A DNA stretch of 64,000 bases, from NCBI RefSeq assembly GCF_024054175.1, contig NZ_JAMXLA010000001.1, positions 2,859,166-2,923,165 of the forward strand. The letters run 5' to 3'. Positions 29,393 to 36,251 of this stretch are shown here, piece by piece. The notes beneath the pieces are model-generated. The model had not been told where the DNA came from. It saw nothing but the letters and a program-made list of their open reading frames with translations, and did no database searches. The position numbers and the translations under genes are program-made. The first letter of the stretch is position 1, and the number at the start of each line of letters is the position of its first letter. The DNA comes from Flavobacterium sp. NRK1. GTDB taxonomy: Bacteria; Bacteroidota; Bacteroidia; Flavobacteriales; Flavobacteriaceae.

Positions 29393-30343
29393 TTAAATGT
29401 TCTTCATAAAAGCAGTAATACTGGTTACCCATTGTTCTTTATGGTTTACCAGGTAATTTTCATGCCCTGCTCCGTGAAAAATAACCAGCTTCTTTTTGCC
29501 CTTAATGTTTTTAAATACGGTGTGTGTTTCTTCACGGCTTACTCTATTATCTTTATTGCCATATAATAGTAGTGTAGGGCAATTAACAGCTGCAGCATAT
29601 TCTTCAGGATTGTTATTAAATGCCCAAAAGCCATTTTGTATGCCGCCCCAAAACATGAGTAAGCCTGCCATAGGAAATGTAGGAGCTTTCATTATCCTGA
29701 ATCTTGCACAAACTGTTTTGTACATTGAGCCAAAAGGACATTCAAGCAGTATGGATTTTGGAGACAAATTGTAATCTTTTATAGCTTTAAGAATGGCAGC
29801 AGATCCCATAGAAGTACCAAACAGATGTATATTGTTTTCTCCTTTTGTTTTTAAATAATCATAACATGTTTTTACCTGTTGTGCTTCAAAATAACCAATA
29901 GTAGTGGTGTTGCCTTCAGATCCTCCGGAGCCCATAAAATCTACAAGTAGGGTATTGTAGCCAAGTTTTAAAAATTCATCTGATTTATCCAACATGTCTG
30001 ATTTTTTACCTCCATACCCATGAAATAATATTATGGTTCCTTTTGGGTTGGGTACTTTTATACTCCAGCATTCTATTGCAACGTTACTCTTTAATTTAAT
30101 GTTTTGATAGGGTTGTGAAGGTTTTTTGGTATTTACAGGACGTGGATTATTTACACCAAAGAATAAGATGCCTGCCTTTTGTGATGCAGTAAGATTATTT
30201 GCATCAGTTCTTGATTGGATTTTATCTGAAAAATGCGTGAATTTATAAGAATGGAAAATTGCAATTATGTTCATTAGTACAAAAATTACAATGAACAATC
30301 TTACAATGTGTTTTATAATTTTTTTATTATTGTTTCTTTCCAT
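29393..30343 (-). CDS. Membrane-anchored alpha/beta hydrolase
   Basis: A 316-residue protein with an N-terminal transmembrane anchor (residues about 12-30) and a serine alpha/beta-hydrolase fold. The oxyanion strand is TIILFHGYGGKKSDM, the nucleophile elbow LFGTSMGSAA, the acid lies in LLLYGNKDNRVSREE and the His in FHGAGHENYL. It matches 'alpha/beta hydrolase, BAAT/YfhR-like' esterases of unknown substrate. It is convergent with oxyR, with four bases between the stops. Confidence 0.82.
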   Translation of the reverse strand: MERNNNKKIIKHIVRLFIVIFVLMNIIAIFHSYKFTHFSDKIQSRTDANNLTASQKAGILFFGVNNPRPVNTKKPSQPYQNIKLKSNVAIECWSIKVPNPKGTIILFHGYGGKKSDMLDKSDEFLKLGYNTLLVDFMGSGGSEGNTTTIGYFEAQQVKTCYDYLKTKGENNIHLFGTSMGSAAILKAIKDYNLSPKSILLECPFGSMYKTVCARFRIMKAPTFPMAGLLMFWGGIQNGFWAFNNNPEEYAAAVNCPTLLLYGNKDNRVSREETHTVFKNIKGKKKLVIFHGAGHENYLVNHKEQWVTSITAFMKNI

Positions 30344-30421
30344 TATAAATATTTGAATACGAATATAATGAATTCAATACTAAACTTAAAAATAGAAAAG
30401 CCCTGCTAAATTTCAGAAATT

Positions 30422-31645
30422 TTAATGTATTGTTATACTTTCAGAATCACTTTCATTTACTGATGCTATATTTCTTTTGCCTATAAGTAAAATTAATAAT
30501 GCTATTATGGTGCTTCCGGCCATAATTGCTATCATTGGCACCATTGATGTTTTTACAAAAATACCCACAAGCATAGAGGCTACTGCTCCAAGCCCTAATT
30601 GTAGCGCACCCAATAGAGCAGAAGCACTCCCGGCATTTTCTGAAAAAGGTGCTAACGACAATCCGGCAGTGTTAGGGTTTGTGAGTCCAAGACACCCTAA
30701 ATAAAGAAACAACATAGCTATTGTGCTATATAGTGTAAGCCAGTTATTTATAGCGGCAATTAAAAAGCATATACTTATAGTACTTTGCAGTAATAGTCCT
30801 GCTTTAACCAGTTGTGCGCTTTTATATTTTCTTAGCAATATTGAATTTAACTGACTCGTACCTATAAAGCTGACTGACATAAAGGCGAATATCCAGCCGT
30901 ATGTTTCTCCCGACACTTTAAAAATATCCATAAATAGTAGGGGAGAACCAGCCACATAGGTAAACAGGCCTGAAAAGGCTATAGCACCGGATATGGCATA
31001 CGTATAAAACTGAGGATGGCTAATTACACTTATAAATCCTTTAATTATGGGTTTTGGTTTAAGAGATATAGAAAAATCAGATTTTCTGGTATGTTCCAGC
31101 CCAAAACGTGAAGCTAATAATATACTGAAGCCCATTAAGGCAAGAATTATAAAAATAGTATGCCAGCCAAATCCGGCAATTACATAACTGCCTATTGTAG
31201 GAGCCAGCATAGGTGAAAGCCCCACGACCAGCATAAGTAGCGAAAACACTTTCGGGTTGTCTTCTACAGGGAAAAGATCGCGAACCATAGCCATTGCGGC
31301 TACAGATGCAGCACAGCTTCCCACAGCCTGTATAAATCGTAACAGGATAAAACTATCAATATCAGTAGCTGCTGAACAGCCTATTGACGCCAGTATATAC
31401 ACTGCAAGTCCTGCATATAACGGATTTTTCCTCCCGTAACGATCCAGTAGTGGGCCATATAGTAATTGCCCTGCAGCTATGCCAATAAAATAACTTGACA
31501 GCGATAAAGAAACTTTATTTACAGTTGTATGTAGATCTTCTGCAATGGCATTAAAGCCAGGCAGGTACATATCTATAGAAAATGGGCCAAGTGCAGTTAA
31601 AGATCCTAAAATTAATATAAGCGAAATATATTTTTTGCGTGTCAT
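30422..31645 (-). CDS. Bcr/CflA-family multidrug efflux MFS transporter
   Basis: A 407-residue 12-helix transporter that exports drugs by proton antiport. It starts MTRKKYISLILILGSLTALG and shows the family's PFSIDMYLPGF segment after helix 1, the motif-A loop GPLLDRYGRKNPL between helices 2 and 3, and the second motif-C-like stretch VVGLSPMLAPTIGSYV. The start is set at 31645: a longer frame would run back through a terminator and a tRNA fragment. It is the last chromosomal gene before the prophage. Confidence 0.88.
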   Translation of the reverse strand: MTRKKYISLILILGSLTALGPFSIDMYLPGFNAIAEDLHTTVNKVSLSLSSYFIGIAAGQLLYGPLLDRYGRKNPLYAGLAVYILASIGCSAATDIDSFILLRFIQAVGSCAASVAAMAMVRDLFPVEDNPKVFSLLMLVVGLSPMLAPTIGSYVIAGFGWHTIFIILALMGFSILLASRFGLEHTRKSDFSISLKPKPIIKGFISVISHPQFYTYAISGAIAFSGLFTYVAGSPLLFMDIFKVSGETYGWIFAFMSVSFIGTSQLNSILLRKYKSAQLVKAGLLLQSTISICFLIAAINNWLTLYSTIAMLFLYLGCLGLTNPNTAGLSLAPFSENAGSASALLGALQLGLGAVASMLVGIFVKTSMVPMIAIMAGSTIIALLILLIGKRNIASVNESDSESITIH

Positions 31646-31704
31646 GGTGTAATAAAGAAGACAGTAGAAATTATATAATATTACTTCTAAAATAAGGAAA
31701 GCAA

Positions 31705-31731
31705 AAAACCCACTCTTAGTGAGTGGGTTTT
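31705..31731. terminator. Intrinsic terminator of the tRNA-Arg gene
   Basis: AAAACCCACTC pairs with GAGTGGGTTTT around a five-base loop. It lies seven bases past the 3' end of the tRNA-Arg remnant on the minus strand, where it would have ended the original tRNA transcript. Confidence 0.85.
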
Positions 31732-31737
31732 GTTTCG

Positions 31738-31783
31738 TGATCGCGTCAGGATTCGAACCTGAGACCGCCTGCTTAGAAGGCAA
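31738..31783 (-). tRNA. 3' half of tRNA-Arg(TCT); prophage attachment site
   Basis: Read on the minus strand, this contains the anticodon loop CTTCTAA (anticodon TCT), the 3' anticodon stem GCAGG, a five-base variable loop, a perfect T arm (TCAGG-TTCGAAT-CCTGA), the acceptor 3' strand CGCGATC and discriminator A, with no encoded CCA. The D arm and acceptor 5' strand are missing; the sequence upstream is AT-rich phage DNA. A tRNA cut at the anticodon with an integrase at the far end of the element marks a tRNA-targeted prophage; the intact tRNA should be rebuilt beyond 64 kb. Confidence 0.85.
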
Positions 31784-31953
31784 AATTTTAACGCTTTTAC
31801 GGGGTTAAAAAACAGCTACTTATACAGGTAATCAAAAAACAAAGTCCAACCGAAGTGCAAAACAAGCGGTTTAAAAGGTCTTTTTTAGCCTTATTTTCGA
31901 GGTAATTATTTTTTTTTTAAAATTAAAGCAAATATATAGCTTTTCTGCAAAAG

Positions 31954-31978
31954 AAAAGCCTCCCGGATACAGGAGGCC
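31954..31978 (-). terminator. Terminator at the end of the lysis genes
   Basis: GCCTCC and GGAGGC form a stem that on the minus strand runs into TTTTCTTTT, 24 bases beyond the stop of the last late gene. It would end the long leftward transcript before the host DNA. Confidence 0.75.
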
Positions 31979-32001
31979 ATTCCAACCAACAAAAAACCAA
32001 A

Positions 32002-32478
32002 TTATGAAAAACTACTCTTTACTTTACTTATAAGATACAACACTATAACCAGGAGAATAAACCAAAAGAACCAGCTATAAAAATTAATATCCCGTTCAGA
32101 TGTTTTACTATCGCTACTGCTTTGCTCTGTAGCTTTATTATTTACCTCTTTTTTTTCAGTTTCCTGCTTTTTTTCAGTAACTAACGTGTTAGATGTTATG
32201 TTTTGTTTTTTACGCTCTATACGGGCGTTTTTTAATATTGTTGTTTTACCTGTATGATCTATGATCTCCAAAGGCTTTGAACTATCTACAGGCGTTATTA
32301 CAATATCATCAGTATTGGAAACTAAAACCTCATTCGATTGTATTTCTGTTACAGCTTCTTTTGTTTCTGTTTTGGCAGTTTCTGTAACTTTAGTGCTTTC
32401 CTGGTGCTGCCTGTTTACTTTACGCATACCACACGATATAAACAATAAGGCAATCACTATGTATATAATATATTTCAT
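32002..32478 (-). CDS. Candidate single-chain (u-)spanin
   Basis: A 158-residue protein with an outer-membrane lipoprotein signal (lipobox LLFISC, Cys16) and a C-terminal transmembrane helix (residues about 133-153, FYSWFFWFILLVIVLYLISKV). The linker between them is charged, Lys/Glu/Thr/Ser-rich and lacks globular features. This two-ended topology, anchored in both membranes, is that of unimolecular spanins such as phage T1 gp11, which fuse inner and outer membrane at the last step of lysis. It lies directly downstream of the endolysin gene. The topology is seen; the function is inferred. Confidence 0.7.
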   Translation of the reverse strand: MKYIIYIVIALLFISCGMRKVNRQHQESTKVTETAKTETKEAVTEIQSNEVLVSNTDDIVITPVDSSKPLEIIDHTGKTTILKNARIERKKQNITSNTLVTEKKQETEKKEVNNKATEQSSSDSKTSERDINFYSWFFWFILLVIVLYLISKVKSSFS

Positions 32479-32480
32479 AA

Positions 32481-32945
32481 CTATTCCCTTATTTCAAAAT
32501 GCATCCAGTCATAATCTTTCTCTACACCTAAGCTCACAAACCCATGCTTGTAAAAAATATCGATCATAGGTTTATACTCCGGACGTGCAAAACGTGCTGT
32601 GCGCTTGCTTTCCTTAAGCTTATTGCGTAACGGATCTAAGTCTATAGCAATACCCCAGCTATGGCGCGACCAGTCAGAACCGCCACGCATAGCCCTGAAG
32701 TTAAAACAGCCCCCAAAAAGGTCTATACCCAGTTCTTTTATTTTTTCGTATCCGTAATACGCCAGCAGGTCGGTAAAGACTGCTTTAAACTTATCAGCTA
32801 CCAGCCTGTGACAGCGCATAGTTTTTACAGTAGTGTTTAAGTCCCATGCCAGCCGCATAGGGTATGGCAGTTGTATTGACGTTAAATAGGTTCCGTGTTC
32901 ATTTGGCGTGCCGTATTTAGCTATCGCCTGTTTCGTTGTTATCAT
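32481..32945 (-). CDS. Endolysin, M15-family peptidase
   Basis: A 154-residue zinc peptidase of family M15 (VanY/L-Ala-D-Glu or D-Ala-D-Ala type), which cuts peptidoglycan peptides during lysis. The zinc ligands are His95 and Asp102 in SRHSWGIAIDLDP and His149 in DWMHFEI, with Asp146 in the position of the catalytic acid. No signal peptide is present, so a holin should release it. It overlaps the upstream holin candidate by 29 bases and is followed by the spanin candidate. Confidence 0.88.
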   Translation of the reverse strand: MITTKQAIAKYGTPNEHGTYLTSIQLPYPMRLAWDLNTTVKTMRCHRLVADKFKAVFTDLLAYYGYEKIKELGIDLFGGCFNFRAMRGGSDWSRHSWGIAIDLDPLRNKLKESKRTARFARPEYKPMIDIFYKHGFVSLGVEKDYDWMHFEIRE

Positions 32946-33465
32946 AATTATCTTGTTTACCGTTAATTAATTCATTCAGGTCGCCCGTTTTTTCAAAATT
33001 ATACAGGCGGTTCATTACAAAACCGGGAGGGAATTTCTTTTCCGAAAGCAGGTAGGCGTTTTTCAAAGCTTTACTGCCCGGATACAGCAGCGTAGATATT
33101 TGCAATGTTATTTTAAAAGTTTCCGCAAGTATATTATTGCCCGCAACATGCGAAATCACTTCAAGGAACGGGTACACCAGCAGGATAATACCCCACATTT
33201 CTATATTCTTTAAAAAGAATTTCTTCCAGTGAAAATCCTTTATCTTTTTATGGTAAGCATAACCAAAGACCATATTAATAAACATAGCCATTATAAGCCC
33301 TGTAAAAAACATTTCGTTATCCTGAAACCATAATCCGCATTTATCCAGCAGCCAGGCAACCATACCAAACGACATTACAAGTTTAACCAGGTAACCTATC
33401 TTTTCCCAGAATGTTGGCTTATCGGCCGACAACAGGATTATGGTATAAAATATTTTTCTGAACAT
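32917..33465 (-). CDS. Candidate holin (multi-helix membrane protein)
   Basis: A protein of 182 residues from MFRKIFYTIILL; a longer start at 33495 would overlap the preceding gene. It has about four hydrophobic segments, at residues 5-17, 28-45, 55-72 and 90-115, then a soluble C-terminal tail. Position just before the endolysin and the several short helices suit a holin of the phage_holin_4-like group, but the family was not proven. It could also be a tail-side membrane protein. Confidence 0.55.
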   Translation of the reverse strand: MFRKIFYTIILLSADKPTFWEKIGYLVKLVMSFGMVAWLLDKCGLWFQDNEMFFTGLIMAMFINMVFGYAYHKKIKDFHWKKFFLKNIEMWGIILLVYPFLEVISHVAGNNILAETFKITLQISTLLYPGSKALKNAYLLSEKKFPPGFVMNRLYNFEKTGDLNELINGKQDNYDNNETGDS

Positions 33466-33476
33466 CGTTAGTAAGC

Positions 33477-33860
33477 TTATAAATTGGCACCACATGACTT
33501 TTTATTTTTATTTCCGTAAACAAGCATTAACCAGCATAGCAGCGAACACAGGCAGCATAGCTTTGTATAAAGGTTGCCATACAGATCATAACTGATTAAC
33601 GGCCTGATCTCATACAAAACATGGTTAGCAATAAGTCCCGCAACTATGCAGCGTATCAGCAGGCAGTATTTAAGCCGGACATACGGACTGAAAAACAGGG
33701 CTGCATATACAAGATAAACAACTGTGCCTGCGCCAAACTCCGCACCCAGCCACTGCATTGCACCATCACCCACAGTAAAGAAAGCGAGATACAGCAGTAC
33801 TGCCATCTGCATCACAGGTACTACAGCTACTAACTTCATATATACAGCCCATCCCCTCAT
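33477..33860 (-). CDS. Small phage membrane protein, possible second holin or antiholin
   Basis: A 127-residue protein with three to four hydrophobic helices (MKLVAVVPVMQMAVLLYLAFF, LVYAALFFSPYVRL, the Cys-rich LCCLCSLLCWLMLVYG end). An inner ATG (33839) may be the true start. It is the first gene of the lysis cassette. I do not recognise the family. Confidence 0.5.
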   Translation of the reverse strand: MRGWAVYMKLVAVVPVMQMAVLLYLAFFTVGDGAMQWLGAEFGAGTVVYLVYAALFFSPYVRLKYCLLIRCIVAGLIANHVLYEIRPLISYDLYGNLYTKLCCLCSLLCWLMLVYGNKNKKSCGANL

Positions 33861-33862
33861 AA

Positions 33863-33994
33863 TTATTTCGTTCTTTTAAGTACGCCCGGTACTATTACCG
33901 CTTTGTTTTCGTACTTCGTATTCAGGAAAGCAGTTACTTCTTCAAGCAGTTCCGGCTGATCATCATAGACCATGGTAAAGATTTTTGATTCCAT
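33863..33994 (-). CDS. Small phage protein (43 residues)
   Basis: The frame from ATG at 33994 codes MESKIFTMVYDDQPELLEEV and continues to VLKRTK, an alpha-helical acidic peptide. It starts 13 bases after the tail fibre gene stop and ends two bases before the next start, so it fits the operon. Function unknown. Confidence 0.5.
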   Translation of the reverse strand: MESKIFTMVYDDQPELLEEVTAFLNTKYENKAVIVPGVLKRTK

Positions 33995-34006
33995 CTGTAT
34001 TTATTT

Positions 34007-36112
34007 TTAATTATAAACTCTTATTTCTATTAAAGATGCTCCATTTAGAACCCCATCAGCAGCAGAATTTGAAGAATTAAAAGTTCTTATCCCTAAATCA
34101 TTAGTATTAATCCTTGAGACTTTAACTTGATTCCCCGAGATACTGGAATCCCCAAGATTAATGAACGCCCATGTTTTATTTAACACAAAAGCAGCGTTTA
34201 GTGTTCCGGTATATAAACCAGTGCTTGTATAAACCCAAGATATAGGACCGGACAATGTGTTTTCTAAAATTGTTACAGTCGGTGCTGACGTACCACTTTG
34301 TGTAATTAGAGCCGTATATACTTTATAAGGCCTTGAGTCAATAACGAGGTTGCCGGAACCAATTAAGCTATTTCCATTTATACTCTTAATATTTGTTCCA
34401 CTGACAAGCGTTGCCTGTTTTGCGTCTAATACTGCTTGCGTTGCCGTACTTACAGGTTTACTCAAATCACTTGTGTTATCAACATTGGATAAGCCAACAT
34501 CAGATTTAGTCAGATCAATATTACCGCTACCCAGTAGCGACTGCCCTTCTATAGTTTTAATATTAGTACCACTAACCAACGCAGCCTGTTTCGCATTCCA
34601 GTTAGCTATATCTGTAGTTGTAAAATCTGAACTACTCCATGTTCTTTTCCACCCGCCCGTTGAAAAAGCAGCACCGTTCTTTATATTATAATATATACCT
34701 CCGGAATCTGCATGAAATATTAACAGGCCATAGGTTGTGCTTCTAAAATAGGAAACTAAAACACCGCTTTCATTCACGGGCAAATTTGAAGCAGCATTCG
34801 AAACCCTTACCACAAGTGTTGTTGCTATAGCAAATACATCGCCTGTATATGCAGTATTATTTTGTACACCGGTTCCCCAGCCTGAGGTTTTGTAATCACC
34901 CCAGCTAAACGCAGCGTTCCAGTTTGGCGAATTAGCCAATGCTGACGTTATAGCATTCTGAGTCATAGATCCATCGGTATTACTTCCGGTGCCGGTATAT
35001 AATTTACCGATACCCGCAAGAACTGACGTACCGATACCTGAAGGTACCTCAAATCTCGCCCAGTTAGAAGGTGTCTGCCCGGGTGAATTTACTTTTGAGT
35101 AGAAACTATCACCCACTCCGTAAAAACTTCCGTTTATTGCACCTTCTACCGATACAATATAAGAATCCCCGCGCCTTACAGCACCTCCTGAACCGGTACC
35201 CGTTGTAGGGTACGTACCACCGGAAGCATCCCAGTCACCCGCAAGGCGAACAATACCCGTAACAAGAGCATCTACATAATCTTTACGCGCAAGATGCTCT
35301 GCGCTTGTTGGCTGCTGTGTTGAAGATACATTACCATCAATATTTAGGTCACCGTCAACATCCTGACTTGTTTCCCCTGTTTTGTGTACTACGTTGTTGT
35401 CAAGGGCGTAAGGTGAACTGCCCGCCGCATCATCAGTAGTAATAACAAACATCTCATCGGTAAAATCGGCAGTACCGCCATCACCATACGTGCCGGGTGT
35501 ACCCGTAAACAAAGCAAACATAAGCTTGCCATCTGCCGTAAAGCTGAAGTAATGCTGTATGATACCCGTATCGGTTTCCTCACCGCTGTCGCTGAAATCC
35601 CACAGGCTTTCATTTGCCACATCAACAAAAGTCTGCCCGTCCGGTACCGTGCCAAGCGGATCAATTACAGCGTCAGGGTCTGACGTTATATCTTCCGGTT
35701 GCAGGTTAAGCACCGATATCAGGTAAAAGTTAGACGATACCGTATTCGTACCGCCAACGCCATACGTACCGGGCTCCAGGAAAGCAGCAAAAACATATTT
35801 TTTGGACGGGCTGAACGTTCCGAATATAGGCCCGCCCGTTTCACCGGGTGTAAATACAGGCGCATCGGTTATAACAATGTATAACGGACAGTCTTTTTCA
35901 CCCACAACCGTTGTACGGGCATCCATTTTCGTTTCGATAAGCGCAGCGTTTACTACAGAGCTTGTAAAACCCAGCGAAATAACCTTGCCTTTTTTAGCAA
36001 TGAAATCATACAGTTCGGTAAAATTATCGTTTACCTTTTCAAAACCGACCCTCAGTGTATCTGCTGCCGGATCATTATCAAATGCGCCGTTATTTATTAA
36101 TTCCTGTGCCAT
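34007..36112 (-). CDS. Tail fibre / receptor-binding protein
   Basis: A 701-residue protein. The N-terminus (about 1-60, ending in NDNFTELYDFI) is a virion attachment helix typical of fibre proteins. The body is Gly/Thr/Ser-rich. Two copies of a tail-fibre repeat sit near residues 515-595: SGTNIKTIEGQSLLGSGNI and SGTNIKSINGNSLIGSGNL, with the DVGLSNVDNTSDLSKPVS motif between, found in trimeric fibres. The C-terminal 110 residues are a beta domain that could bind the host surface. No separate tail-fibre chaperone gene is visible. Confidence 0.78.
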   Translation of the reverse strand: MAQELINNGAFDNDPAADTLRVGFEKVNDNFTELYDFIAKKGKVISLGFTSSVVNAALIETKMDARTTVVGEKDCPLYIVITDAPVFTPGETGGPIFGTFSPSKKYVFAAFLEPGTYGVGGTNTVSSNFYLISVLNLQPEDITSDPDAVIDPLGTVPDGQTFVDVANESLWDFSDSGEETDTGIIQHYFSFTADGKLMFALFTGTPGTYGDGGTADFTDEMFVITTDDAAGSSPYALDNNVVHKTGETSQDVDGDLNIDGNVSSTQQPTSAEHLARKDYVDALVTGIVRLAGDWDASGGTYPTTGTGSGGAVRRGDSYIVSVEGAINGSFYGVGDSFYSKVNSPGQTPSNWARFEVPSGIGTSVLAGIGKLYTGTGSNTDGSMTQNAITSALANSPNWNAAFSWGDYKTSGWGTGVQNNTAYTGDVFAIATTLVVRVSNAASNLPVNESGVLVSYFRSTTYGLLIFHADSGGIYYNIKNGAAFSTGGWKRTWSSSDFTTTDIANWNAKQAALVSGTNIKTIEGQSLLGSGNIDLTKSDVGLSNVDNTSDLSKPVSTATQAVLDAKQATLVSGTNIKSINGNSLIGSGNLVIDSRPYKVYTALITQSGTSAPTVTILENTLSGPISWVYTSTGLYTGTLNAAFVLNKTWAFINLGDSSISGNQVKVSRINTNDLGIRTFNSSNSAADGVLNGASLIEIRVYN

Positions 36113-36116
36113 TGTT

Positions 36117-36251
36117 TTAGCTTTTACTTGTTTTTACAATTGTGCTGCTGCACTTTATCACCGTGTCCGAACATTTACCGCTTGGCGCCGTAACCGTTGT
36201 GGTATATCTTTTTGGCCGTGCAAAAATGATATGCACTTTATTGTTATTCAT
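36117..36251 (-). CDS. Small phage protein (44 residues)
   Basis: The frame from ATG at 36251 codes MNNNKVHIIFARPKRYTTTV and continues to VKTSKS. It overlaps the stop of the tail-tip gene by eight bases and ends just before the fibre gene, which supports translation. It has two Cys. Function unknown. Confidence 0.45.
   Translation of the reverse strand: MNNNKVHIIFARPKRYTTTVTAPSGKCSDTVIKCSSTIVKTSKS

Noticed and set aside
31646..31783. N-terminal extension of the Bcr/CflA transporter frame back to 31783
   Set aside because: It reads through an intrinsic terminator and the tRNA-Arg fragment; the family start and first helix begin at 31645.
34350..34600. DNA repeat as a mobile element in the fibre gene
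   Set aside because: The similarity reflects two in-frame tail-fibre protein motifs, not a transposed sequence.
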